Source of the DNA: an uncultured Selenomonadales bacterium
GTDB lineage: Bacteria; Bacillota; Negativicutes; Selenomonadales; Selenomonadaceae
DNA length: 19,105 nucleotides
Reading direction: 5' to 3'
NCBI GenBank assembly: GCA_937877655.1
Contig: CALFJC010000087.1
Coordinates: forward strand, 1 to 19,105
A program made the position numbers and the translations under genes. Of this stretch, positions 1 to 6,169 are shown one piece after another. How positions within the stretch are numbered: position 1 is the first letter of the stretch; each line of letters begins with the position of its first letter. The notes below the pieces were generated by a model. The model saw nothing but the letters and a program-made list of their open reading frames with translations, was not told where the DNA came from and ran no database searches.

Positions 1-1
1 C

Positions 2-553
2 CTCGCCCTGCAAGATTTACCCGTTGAAATTTTATCGCTCGCCGATTTTGCCGAAATGCCCGACGCTGTGGAAGACGGCACAACTTTTGAAGAAAATGCT
101 CTTATCAAAGCAAAATTTTTCTGCAAACAAACGGGGCTCGCCTGCCTTGCCGATGATTCGGGCTTGGAAGTTGACGCGCTGAACGGTTTGCCCGGCGTTT
201 ATTCCGCAAGATTCGCAGGTTATCATGCCGACGACGGAACCAATAATCAAAGACTTCTTGCCGAGATGAAAAAAGTTGGTGCGGCGGAGTCAAAGGCGGC
301 TTACAGATGCGCGTTGGCATTTGTCGACACGGACGGCACAAAAATTTTGACGAGCGGCAAAGTCGAAGGCAAAATTAAAACCGTCGCGAAAGGCAACGGA
401 GGCTTCGGCTATGATCCTTATTTTTATCTTGATGAAAATTTTACTATGGCGGAAATTTCTCCCGCCGAAAAAAATAAAATCAGTCACAGAGGCGAAGCAC
501 TTCGGCAAATGATTTTGAAGTTAAAGGAGCGTTTCCGATCAACTGCTCCATAA
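2..553 (+). CDS. rdgB: XTP/dITP diphosphatase (RdgB/HAM1 family), 5' end missing
   Basis: House-cleaning nucleotide pyrophosphatase that hydrolyses non-canonical purine triphosphates (XTP, dITP, ITP) to monophosphates in the cytoplasm, keeping them out of DNA and RNA. The open frame continues to the left edge of the window, and the residues before the first internal Met (LPVEILSLADF) already match the family, so the start lies outside and about 15-20 residues are missing. Visible family motifs are EDGTTFEENA, ADDSGLEVDAL followed by PGVYSARFAG, FGYDPYF, and the C-terminal SHRGEALRQM. The stop is TAA at 551-553. The next gene in the same direction, a YfcE-type phosphoesterase, is a common neighbour of rdgB in Firmicutes, but here about 230 nt of untranslated, structured sequence separates them. 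Confident assignment. Confidence 0.95.
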   Translation, partial: LALQDLPVEILSLADFAEMPDAVEDGTTFEENALIKAKFFCKQTGLACLADDSGLEVDALNGLPGVYSARFAGYHADDGTNNQRLLAEMKKVGAAESKAAYRCALAFVDTDGTKILTSGKVEGKIKTVAKGNGGFGYDPYFYLDENFTMAEISPAEKNKISHRGEALRQMILKLKERFRSTAP

Positions 554-555
554 GG

Positions 556-745
556 AGCTTGCAGTTAAACTTTCGTCCACCGCGTTTGGTTGGTTGATTG
601 CAACCCTGTAACCTGCAGGCTACAGCATTGAGGTTTCCCAAAATCGGGTGCCTTTAAGCCGAAGCTACAACCGTTTTCCCGACACGTTGTTTTTACGACA
701 GAAAGATTTTACTGTCAACCGACGTGTTCGCCATCGATCAAAGCT
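556..745 (+). ncRNA. Candidate structured RNA (6S-like RNA or leader), identity unproven
   Basis: This stretch of about 190 nt has no credible ORF but many nested complementary segments. They are: GGTTG 592-596 with CAACC 601-605; TGTA 607-610 with TACA 666-669; GGC 618-620 with GCC 658-660; TTGAGG 628-633 with CCTTTAA 651-657 capped by CCC 637-639/GGG 646-648; and a second arm ACACGT 682-687 with ACGTGT 722-727 enclosing GACAG 697-701/CTGTC 712-716. The ends can close weakly (AGCTT 556-560 with AAGCT 741-745). The size and the long interrupted hairpin recall 6S RNA, which is my first guess. A cis-acting leader of the downstream gene is the alternative. I see no clear promoter or U-tract terminator of its own, so it may be cut from the rdgB transcript. 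The strand is inferred from the flanking genes. That it is structured is fairly likely; its identity is not established. Confidence 0.45.
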
Positions 746-776
746 TATCATAAAGAAAAAAACATTTCAACGCAGG

Positions 777-814
777 AAGGAGGTGTGCACCGCCAAAACG
801 GTGCATTTCAAGTG
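777..814 (+). promoter_or_regulatory. Shine-Dalgarno and GTG start separated by a perfect hairpin
   Basis: AAGGAGG at 777-783 is a near-perfect ribosome site but lies 28 nt before the family-consistent GTG start at 812. Between them, TGCACCG 786-792 and CGGTGCA 799-805 form a 7-bp perfect stem with loop CCAAAA. Folding this out leaves TG plus TTTCAA, an effective spacing of 8 nt, which is optimal. The in-frame GTG at 785 is only 1 nt from the Shine-Dalgarno and would add nine residues not expected in the family, so 812 is preferred. Confidence 0.6.
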
Positions 815-1300
815 AAGATAGGACTTATAAGCGATACTCACGGAAATTGGACATCGATTGAACAAGCGATAAGTATCGCGCAAAATATGGATATGTGGCT
901 TCATATGGGCGATTGCACGCCCGACGCCGAGTATTTGCAATCACTGCTTGATGTTCCGGTTTACGGCGTGGCTGGTAATTGCGATTGGCCTACGCCGAAA
1001 AGTTGTTACGAGCGGATTATCGAGGCTGCAGATCACAGAATTTTTATCACGCACGGACACAATTACGGCGTGCGTTACACTCAAGAATATATCATGGAGG
1101 CGGCGGAGTCGCAGAACGCCGATATTGCGGTTTACGGGCACACGCACATTGTCGAATATCTCACGGGACCGCCGATTATTTTAAATCCCGGCAGTGCGTC
1201 GCGTCCGCGTGATGATACTCGCGGCTCTTTCATGGTTATGGAGCTTGAAAGGGGTATCGACCCGCGAATTACCGTCGTTCGAATGAAACACAACAGATAA
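812..1300 (+). CDS. YfcE/MJ0936-type metallophosphoesterase
   Basis: Small cytoplasmic calcineurin-like phosphodiesterase of the YfcE group, 162 aa from the GTG at 812. Such enzymes use a dinuclear metal centre, commonly Mn, to hydrolyse phosphodiesters; the physiological substrate is generally unknown. All metal-binding motifs are present: SDTHGN (D8, H10), MGDC (D34), AGNCD (N56), ITHGH (H81) and YGHTH (H110, H112), followed by the typical LNPGSASRPRDD segment. The start was chosen because MKIGLISDTHG is the canonical N-terminus of the family. The upstream Shine-Dalgarno reaches it only if a spacer hairpin is formed. It follows rdgB in the same direction and ends in a strong terminator. Family confident; substrate unknown. 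Confidence 0.9.
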   Translation: MKIGLISDTHGNWTSIEQAISIAQNMDMWLHMGDCTPDAEYLQSLLDVPVYGVAGNCDWPTPKSCYERIIEAADHRIFITHGHNYGVRYTQEYIMEAAESQNADIAVYGHTHIVEYLTGPPIILNPGSASRPRDDTRGSFMVMELERGIDPRITVVRMKHNR

Positions 1301-1304
1301 ATTC

Positions 1305-1338
1305 AAAAAGGGTTTAGAAAAAATCTAAGCCCTTTTTT
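1305..1338. terminator. Bidirectional rho-independent terminator
   Basis: The arm GGGTTTAGA 1310-1318 and the arm TCTAAGCCC 1324-1332 pair with one G-T wobble around an AAAAA loop. The stem is preceded by an A-run (1305-1309) and followed by six T (1333-1338). It therefore works for the phosphoesterase gene on the + strand and for the restriction-modification gene arriving from the - strand. Confidence 0.9.
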
Positions 1339-1366
1339 ACGTCGTCCGGAAAAATATTCCGCCGCT

Positions 1367-4087
1367 TTAATTTGTCAATGAAGAATACATTTTCATAAGC
1401 TCGGCAACAATTTTTGATTCATCCTCCAAAATTTTTTCAAAGCCGTAAGCCGCCGCAACTGCGCGGTCATTTTTTTTATGGGCGTCGTGCAAATCTTTGG
1501 GCATCGAAAGTTCATCATACAAATCAGCAAGGGAGATGGAAAGATTGTCAGATGAAAAGGTGGAAAGTTTGTTTTCACTTTCAATCTTGCCATCTTTACA
1601 TCTCGCCATCTCAAAATATTTTTTCCGAACGTCCAAAATATTTTGCGCCGTCGCCTCAATCTTCGCCGTCCTCTTACACCAAGGAAAGGTATTGTAAACA
1701 ATCGTAGCCGAATAGCTGTAACTCGTGCCCAAATAAGCCGCGACCGCCCGCATCCAAGCCATATGTATTGAACTCGTCAAAACTCCGAAATGAAAAATTT
1801 CCGCGTTCGGAATGAAAAGTGCTTTGTTGCTTACAATCACTCCGCGCTCGACAAAACCCATCGGAATATATTTTCGATTGCCCGAAACCATCGGCATTAA
1901 AAGTGCGGGCGCGTCGATAAATCTGTCTTCGGTAAAAAGAGTCGGAGTTTCTGCGCGGCGGCGAGTAGCGGCTTTTTTGCTAACCAAACGAAACTCGCGG
2001 ACATTTTTAACACGCTCCATGACAAGCGGCATTTTGCGAAGTTCATTCGGCGGACAATCTTTAAGATAAAGGCAAAATCTCTTTTTGCCTTGAATAAATT
2101 CTTTTGAACCGACATAAGGACGAATATATTTTTCGGCGGCGGGCTCGCGTTTCAGAAAATCGGCAAGTTCTTCTTCAGTCAATAAAAAATTTCCGTCGTC
2201 AACGGGGCAGGAACCGACAAGCATCGGCGGGATACCTTCGGGAGCATTTGCCTGCGCCTTTACAATGATATTGGCTCCTTCGACAAGATAGGCATTGATA
2301 AAATCGACAACCTTGCAATTTTTTCCGTTGAAAATTTTTTTGACGGGCGCGGCGAAATTCGCGAAGCCGACAACCACACAATGAACGGCGGCTTTTTCGG
2401 TGCTCTCGCTGTCCCATTTGAAAGTTTGATGCGCAAAATTTATCACAATGCCCTTGCCGAAAAGATAATTCCAGAGCGGCTCAACCGCAATGCCTTGACT
2501 GATTGAGTTTGTCGACAAAAACGCGCAAGAAATTTTTGTTCCTTGAATAAAATCCGCCGCCTTTTTATACCAGCAAGCGACATAATCAAGGTTGCCGAAA
2601 TTTTTAATGCTCGCGAAAATTTTTGCCATATCGGATTTTTGTTCGCGAGTCTGAAAACTTTTTCCGACAAACGGCGGGTTACCGATAATGTAATTGACAT
2701 CGGACGGGCAAATTTTTTTCCAGTCCGTGCGGAGAGAATTTTCCCGCAGGATATTCGGATAAATTTTCAGCGGCAGAAAATCCAAATCTTTGTGAACAAT
2801 GGCGGCAGTTTCGCGTTTCATTTTGAGTTCCGCAATCCACATTGAAGTTTTGGCGACAGAAACCGCGAAGTCGTTTAACTCAATCCCGAAAAAATTTTGT
2901 ATCGAAACTTTAATCGGGTCGTCGAGTTCGCCGAGTTGAATTTGACTGCCCAAAAGTTTTTTCAACAATTCATTTTCAAAACGGCGGAGGCTCAGATAAC
3001 TTTCCGTCAAAAAATTTCCCGAACCGCAAGCGGGATCAAAAATTTTTATCGCGGCAATTTTCTTTTGAAACTCCAAAAGTTTTTTCCGAGATTTAATCGC
3101 CGAAAACTCTTCGCGCAGATTTTCCATAAACAACGGGTCAATCACTTTGTGAATATTTTCAACGTCGGTATAATGCATTCCGTCTTCGCGGCGCGTCGCG
3201 GGATTCAAAGTGCTCTCAAAAACCGTGCCGAAAATCGTCGGGCTGATTCCTTCCCAATTAAAATTACTGCTCGCCTCTTCCAATAAAAGTTCGCGCAGTT
3301 CGGGCGTAAAATTCGGAAAATCAATTTCAGCCGCAAACAAGCCGCCGTTGACGTAAGGAAAATTTTTCAGCGCATCGTCAAGATAAGGACTGCGCTTTTC
3401 TTCGGGCGTATTCAAAACTTCAAACAGTTCGCGAAGGGCGCGGCGAATATTGTTTTCGCGTTGCAGGTAGTCGCGGAAAATTTTATGCTTGCCGAAAAGT
3501 TCGACGCTCTCGGCATAAAGACAAAAAATAATTCGGACGCAAAGAATGTTGAGATTTTTTTCGTCGGAGCCGGGCGCGATTGTCTTAAGGAGTTCGTTAT
3601 AAATTTTGGCAACAATTTTGCCCGCATCAATCGACAGATCGTGTTCAAGACGAATTTTAATTTTCTCGCGGTCAATGAGAAAATCCAATGCATGAAAATT
3701 TCTCTCCAAATCGGCAAGCGAAATTATCAACGGCGCGGCTTCGGGCTTGCGTTTATCCATATTGTAAATTCTGAACTCGCGAAAATTGCATGTGACGATT
3801 CGCCGAACCTTGCGCGACCATTCAAGCGCGTCATTATATCTTTTGGCTTGCAAAAAAATTTCGGGGGCGTCGAGATTGACGGACGAACTTTTTTGTTCAA
3901 TCAGCGTATTTGTATCCTCAATCAGCGCATCAATAAAACCGTGCGGCACGGGCACTTCAAAGCGGATAATTTTTTCGGGAGTTTCAATGCCAAAAACTTC
4001 TTGAATCAATTTCAACCAGAAAATTTGAGTTTCGCTTTTCTCGCAACCGTGCCCCGTCCATTGCTCGATAAATTTTTTTAAGCTCAT
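1367..4087 (-). CDS. MmeI-like single-chain restriction-modification enzyme (type IIG/IIL)
   Basis: A 906-aa protein close in length to MmeI, which carries nuclease, methyltransferase and target recognition in one chain. The N-terminal part has a candidate PD-(D/E)XK nuclease site, D53-X10-E64-Q-K66 in FIDALIEDTNTLIEQKS, similar in spacing to the MmeI site. The adenine methyltransferase core has SAM motif I DPACGSGNFL (351-360) and catalytic motif IV NPPF (470-473), preceded by the typical GMHYTDVENIHKVIDPLF. The region from about 620 to 850, with LVGSCP, YIRPYVGSKEF and related segments, should hold target recognition. No separate specificity or restriction gene lies nearby, consistent with a one-gene system. 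Start ATG 4087 has AAGGAGA six bases upstream, and the gene ends at the shared terminator. In this family methylation of one strand protects the host and the same protein cuts unmodified DNA. Whether the nuclease is active is not provable here. Confidence 0.85.
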   Translation of the reverse strand: MSLKKFIEQWTGHGCEKSETQIFWLKLIQEVFGIETPEKIIRFEVPVPHGFIDALIEDTNTLIEQKSSSVNLDAPEIFLQAKRYNDALEWSRKVRRIVTCNFREFRIYNMDKRKPEAAPLIISLADLERNFHALDFLIDREKIKIRLEHDLSIDAGKIVAKIYNELLKTIAPGSDEKNLNILCVRIIFCLYAESVELFGKHKIFRDYLQRENNIRRALRELFEVLNTPEEKRSPYLDDALKNFPYVNGGLFAAEIDFPNFTPELRELLLEEASSNFNWEGISPTIFGTVFESTLNPATRREDGMHYTDVENIHKVIDPLFMENLREEFSAIKSRKKLLEFQKKIAAIKIFDPACGSGNFLTESYLSLRRFENELLKKLLGSQIQLGELDDPIKVSIQNFFGIELNDFAVSVAKTSMWIAELKMKRETAAIVHKDLDFLPLKIYPNILRENSLRTDWKKICPSDVNYIIGNPPFVGKSFQTREQKSDMAKIFASIKNFGNLDYVACWYKKAADFIQGTKISCAFLSTNSISQGIAVEPLWNYLFGKGIVINFAHQTFKWDSESTEKAAVHCVVVGFANFAAPVKKIFNGKNCKVVDFINAYLVEGANIIVKAQANAPEGIPPMLVGSCPVDDGNFLLTEEELADFLKREPAAEKYIRPYVGSKEFIQGKKRFCLYLKDCPPNELRKMPLVMERVKNVREFRLVSKKAATRRRAETPTLFTEDRFIDAPALLMPMVSGNRKYIPMGFVERGVIVSNKALFIPNAEIFHFGVLTSSIHMAWMRAVAAYLGTSYSYSATIVYNTFPWCKRTAKIEATAQNILDVRKKYFEMARCKDGKIESENKLSTFSSDNLSISLADLYDELSMPKDLHDAHKKNDRAVAAAYGFEKILEDESKIVAELMKMYSSLTN

Positions 4088-4093
4088 GAAAAT

Positions 4094-4125
4094 TCTCCTT
4101 GAAAAAACTTTCGCCGTCGATTATA
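4094..4125 (-). promoter_or_regulatory. Promoter -10 and ribosome site of the restriction-modification gene
   Basis: On the - strand a perfect TATAAT lies at 4125-4120 and AAGGAGA at 4100-4094, six bases before ATG 4087. The -35 region is only a T-rich run and overlaps the terminator of the upstream small transcript, so this promoter is judged from its -10 element. Confidence 0.55.
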
Positions 4126-4142
4126 ATTCAAGCGCAGTAATA

Positions 4143-4165
4143 AAAAAAGTGCCTCATACGGAGGC
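4143..4165 (-). terminator. Terminator of the small hydrophobic-peptide transcript
   Basis: On the - strand GCCTC (4165-4161) and GAGGC (4155-4151) form a 5-bp stem with loop CGTAT, followed by AC and seven T (4149-4143). The stem is short but the T-tract is good. It separates the small transcript from the restriction-modification gene downstream. Confidence 0.65.
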
Positions 4166-4244
4166 GAAGATTGCTTGAAGGCGGTTTAGCCCCCGACATA
4201 TATAGCTGATACAACAAACAACAGCCGCTATGCTCTGGAGAAGC

Positions 4245-4319
4245 TTAGGCGGCTGTTCCTGTGAATATCCAGAGGATTATAATCACGAGAATAATGATTC
4301 GGAAAATAATCGTAAACAT
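4245..4319 (-). CDS. Small hydrophobic peptide, candidate type I toxin
   Basis: A 24-codon ORF running ATG 4319 to TAA 4245. The peptide begins MFTIIFR, continues through an Ile/Val/Leu-only core (IIILVIIIL), then WIFTGTAA. That is one predicted membrane helix with a single Arg near the N-terminus. The ribosome site GGGGGTGG (4333-4326) is six bases from the ATG. The ORF sits in its own unit: consensus promoter at 4416-4388, predicted transcript start near 4381, and terminator at 4165-4143. Its 3' end lies in a 9-bp hairpin (AACAGCCGC 4257-4249 with GCGGCTGTT 4228-4220). Length, hydrophobicity and RNA architecture match type I toxins such as the Ibs, Fst and Hok-like groups in general terms, but I recognise no specific family. 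A membrane regulatory peptide is the alternative. Confidence 0.6.
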   Translation of the reverse strand: MFTIIFRIIILVIIILWIFTGTAA

Positions 4320-4325
4320 CACTAT

Positions 4326-4343
4326 CCACCCCCTTTCCGGGGG
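4326..4343 (-). promoter_or_regulatory. Hairpin occluding the ribosome site of the small peptide
   Basis: In the - strand RNA, CCCCC (4343-4339) and GGGGG (4333-4329) pair around a GGAAA loop, burying the G-rich ribosome site of the 24-codon ORF. The same CCCCC also belongs to the pairing with the 3' end (4194-4190), so the two structures exclude each other. Confidence 0.6.
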
Positions 4344-4387
4344 CTTTGGATTTAAACCGCCCTGCCGCATGGCATCAAGCAAATTGA

Positions 4388-4416
4388 ATTATAAATCATA
4401 AATCGCCGGTTTTCAA
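4388..4416 (-). promoter_or_regulatory. Consensus housekeeping promoter of the small peptide transcript
   Basis: Read on the - strand: TTGAAA (4416-4411), a 17-base spacer, TATAAT (4393-4388). This is five of six and six of six matches to the housekeeping consensus with ideal spacing. It is one of the best promoters in the window, with a predicted start near 4381, exactly at the outer arm of the inverted repeat. Confidence 0.8.
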
Positions 4417-4432
4417 GCGGTTTTCATTTTTT
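4400..4432 (+). terminator. Possible + strand terminator upstream of the ABC gene promoter
   Basis: AAATCGC 4400-4406 pairs with GCGGTTT 4417-4423 (one G-T pair) with a 10-base loop, followed by TCATTTTTT. It would end any + strand transcript just before the ABC exporter promoter at 4436. Confidence 0.35.
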
Positions 4433-4435
4433 AAG

Positions 4436-4464
4436 TTGAAAAAACTTCCTGCAACAATTATACT
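4436..4464 (+). promoter_or_regulatory. Consensus promoter of the ABC exporter
   Basis: TTGAAA 4436-4441, a 17-base spacer and TATACT 4459-4464 match the housekeeping consensus. The predicted start near 4471 leaves a leader of only about 13 nt, which holds the ribosome site GGAGG 4471-4475. Its position inside the longest ORF shows that the longer reading (from the TTG at 4436) is not translated. Confidence 0.75.
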
Positions 4465-4483
4465 TGCGCGGGAGGTTTTTCAT

Positions 4484-6169
4484 TTGGATACGAAAAAATT
4501 ATTTCGCGGCTTCTGGTCGCTGTTCAAAGGTTATTGGTCGTCGGAAGAAAAGTGGAAGGCTCGCGGGCTGTTGGCAGTCGTCATTGCGATGAATTTCGCA
4601 ATGGTTTATCTGCTGGTTCAACTCAATTCGTGGTATCAAATTTTTTGGGACGCTCTGCAGAATTACGAAGAGGAAAGTTTTTGGCCGCTTATCGGTGAAT
4701 TCAGCGCGATTGCCTTTACTTACATCATTATCGCGGTCTATGCAATTTATTTGCGGCAAATGTTGCAGATAAAATGGCGCACGTGGATGACGAAAAATTA
4801 TCTGAACGCTTGGATGGGCGGACAAATTTATTATCGACTGCAGGACGCGGCTGATAACCCCGACCAGCGTATTTCTGAAGACATCGGGCAATTTGTAAAT
4901 CTGTCGCTCGGCTTGCTTATCGGCTTTTTGAAACAATTAACAACGCTCGCGGCTTTCGGCGTCGTTTTATGGGAATTATCCGGTTCAATCGAAATTGCAG
5001 GGCTCATAATCCCCGGTTACATGTTTTGGTTCTCTTTTATCTATTCGGGCGTCGGAACTTTCATCGCGCATAAGGTCGGACGAAAATTAATCGGTTTGAA
5101 CTTCGATCAGCAAAAATTTGAGGCGGATTTCCGTTTCAGCATGATGCGCGTTCGCGAAAATTCGGAGAGCATTGCTTTTTATCGCGGCGAGGCGGCGGAG
5201 CTCGAAGGTTTTAACCTAAAATTCTCCTCCGTCATTAAAAATTTTTGGCAACTCATGCGGAAAACAAAGCACTTGAATTTTTATGTGAACGGCTATTCGC
5301 AACTCGCAGTAATTGTGCCGTATATGATGGCTTATCCGAGATATTTTGCCAAAGAAATTCAACTGGGCGGGTTGATGCAAATTTCTTCCGCTTTCGGCAG
5401 AGTTCAGGACGCACTGAGCTATTTCGTCGATTCTTACGACACTTTGGCGAATCTCGCCGCCGTTATCAATCGTCTTGCCGGTTTTACCGAACATATCGAC
5501 GAAGCAAAGAAAATTCAAAGCAAAATCTCCACTTCAACCGCACCCGAATTAAAAATTTCCGCCTTAAACGTCTCTTTGCCCACAGGAAGAGAACTTTTGA
5601 AGAATTTTTCGCTCCAACTTCAAAATTCCAAGTCACTTTTGGTTACGGGCGCGTCGGGTTGCGGAAAATCTACTCTTTTGCGAACTTTGGCGGGCATTTG
5701 GGCTTATGCTTCGGGAGAAATTGCCTTGCCGAAAGATTCTCGCGTAATGTTCCTGCCGCAAAAACCTTATTTGCCGCTCGGAACTCTCCGCCGCGCTTTA
5801 ATTTATCCTTCAGCCGAAAAAAATTCTCCGCCCGATGAAAAATTAAAAAGAACTCTGCAACTCGTCGATTTGCCCGCGCTTGCCGATAAACTCGACGTGG
5901 CGGACGATTGGAGCAGAATTCTTTCGCTCGGAGAACAACAACGGCTCGCCTTCGCAAGAGTTTTGCTGTCCGCGCCCGATTTTATCTTCTTGGACGAGGC
6001 AACCTCCGCGCTCGACGAGCCGAGAGAACTTGAAATGTACAACCTTTTGCGTGAAAAACTGCCAAAAGTTACGATTATCAGCGTCGGACATCGCTCAACG
6101 CTCTTTAATCTGCATGATGTGGAGCTAAATCTCGACGGAAAAGGAAATTTTTCTATTCGTGACTTATAA
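4484..6169 (+). CDS. SbmA/YddA-type ABC transporter, fused membrane and ATPase domains
   Basis: Half-transporter of the COG4178 group, 561 aa from TTG 4484. Hydrophobic segments early in the chain (around GLLAVVIAMNFAMVYLLV, IAFTYIIIAVYAIYL, LGLLIGFLKQLTTLAAFGVV and IIPGYMFWFSFIYSG) form the SbmA/BacA-like membrane domain. A C-terminal ABC ATPase follows with Walker A GASGCGKST (about 389-397), signature LSLGEQQR (about 480) and Walker B FIFLDEATSALD (about 500). It should act as a homodimer in the inner membrane. Relatives move peptides, peptide antibiotics or cobalamin, but the substrate cannot be read from sequence. The start is supported by GGAGG 4471-4475, eight bases upstream, and by a promoter that occupies the region of any longer start. 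The gene stands alone, and its last 17 bp overlap the convergent larE. Confidence 0.85.
   Translation: MDTKKLFRGFWSLFKGYWSSEEKWKARGLLAVVIAMNFAMVYLLVQLNSWYQIFWDALQNYEEESFWPLIGEFSAIAFTYIIIAVYAIYLRQMLQIKWRTWMTKNYLNAWMGGQIYYRLQDAADNPDQRISEDIGQFVNLSLGLLIGFLKQLTTLAAFGVVLWELSGSIEIAGLIIPGYMFWFSFIYSGVGTFIAHKVGRKLIGLNFDQQKFEADFRFSMMRVRENSESIAFYRGEAAELEGFNLKFSSVIKNFWQLMRKTKHLNFYVNGYSQLAVIVPYMMAYPRYFAKEIQLGGLMQISSAFGRVQDALSYFVDSYDTLANLAAVINRLAGFTEHIDEAKKIQSKISTSTAPELKISALNVSLPTGRELLKNFSLQLQNSKSLLVTGASGCGKSTLLRTLAGIWAYASGEIALPKDSRVMFLPQKPYLPLGTLRRALIYPSAEKNSPPDEKLKRTLQLVDLPALADKLDVADDWSRILSLGEQQRLAFARVLLSAPDFIFLDEATSALDEPRELEMYNLLREKLPKVTIISVGHRSTLFNLHDVELNLDGKGNFSIRDL

Larger units (their letters stand above)
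4171..4382. repeat. Three-segment inverted repeat enclosing the small peptide gene
   Basis: Three collinear inverted segments link the two ends of the small transcript: TTGCTTGA 4171-4178 with TCAAGCAA 4375-4382; GGCGGTTTA 4180-4188 with TAAACCGCC 4353-4361; and GCCCCC 4189-4194 with GGGGGC 4339-4344. In the - strand RNA they would tie the first bases of the message to the segment just before the terminator. Their exact fit to the predicted transcript ends favours RNA structure over a transposable element. Confidence 0.75.
4211..4432 (+). ncRNA. Possible antisense RNA to the small peptide transcript
   Basis: On the + strand TTGAAG 4175-4180 and TATATA 4199-4204 (18-base spacer) form a moderate promoter candidate. 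A stem AAATCGC 4400-4406/GCGGTTT 4417-4423 followed by a T-rich run to 4432 could terminate the product. The resulting RNA of about 220 nt would be complementary to the whole coding part and 5' UTR of the small transcript, as expected of a type I antitoxin. Both signals are weaker than those of the opposite strand, so this is a hypothesis. Confidence 0.3.

Noticed and set aside
554..776. Known riboswitch (cobalamin, TPP, SAM, glycine, lysine, FMN, M-box) or T-box between rdgB and the phosphoesterase
   Set aside because: None of their conserved core sequences is visible; only generic nested pairing is present.
3461..4081. Long + strand ORF of 206 codons antisense to the restriction-modification gene
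   Set aside because: It is a frame shadow of the 906-aa gene, with no ribosome site and no recognisable domain.
4230..4358. 42-codon ORF on the + strand opposite the small hydrophobic peptide
   Set aside because: It has no ribosome site, an unremarkable composition, and is simply the complement of the better supported - strand unit.
4171..4382. The inverted repeat as a MITE or insertion element
   Set aside because: The arms are interrupted and unequal, I see no target-site duplication, and the arms coincide with predicted transcript ends, so RNA structure explains them better.
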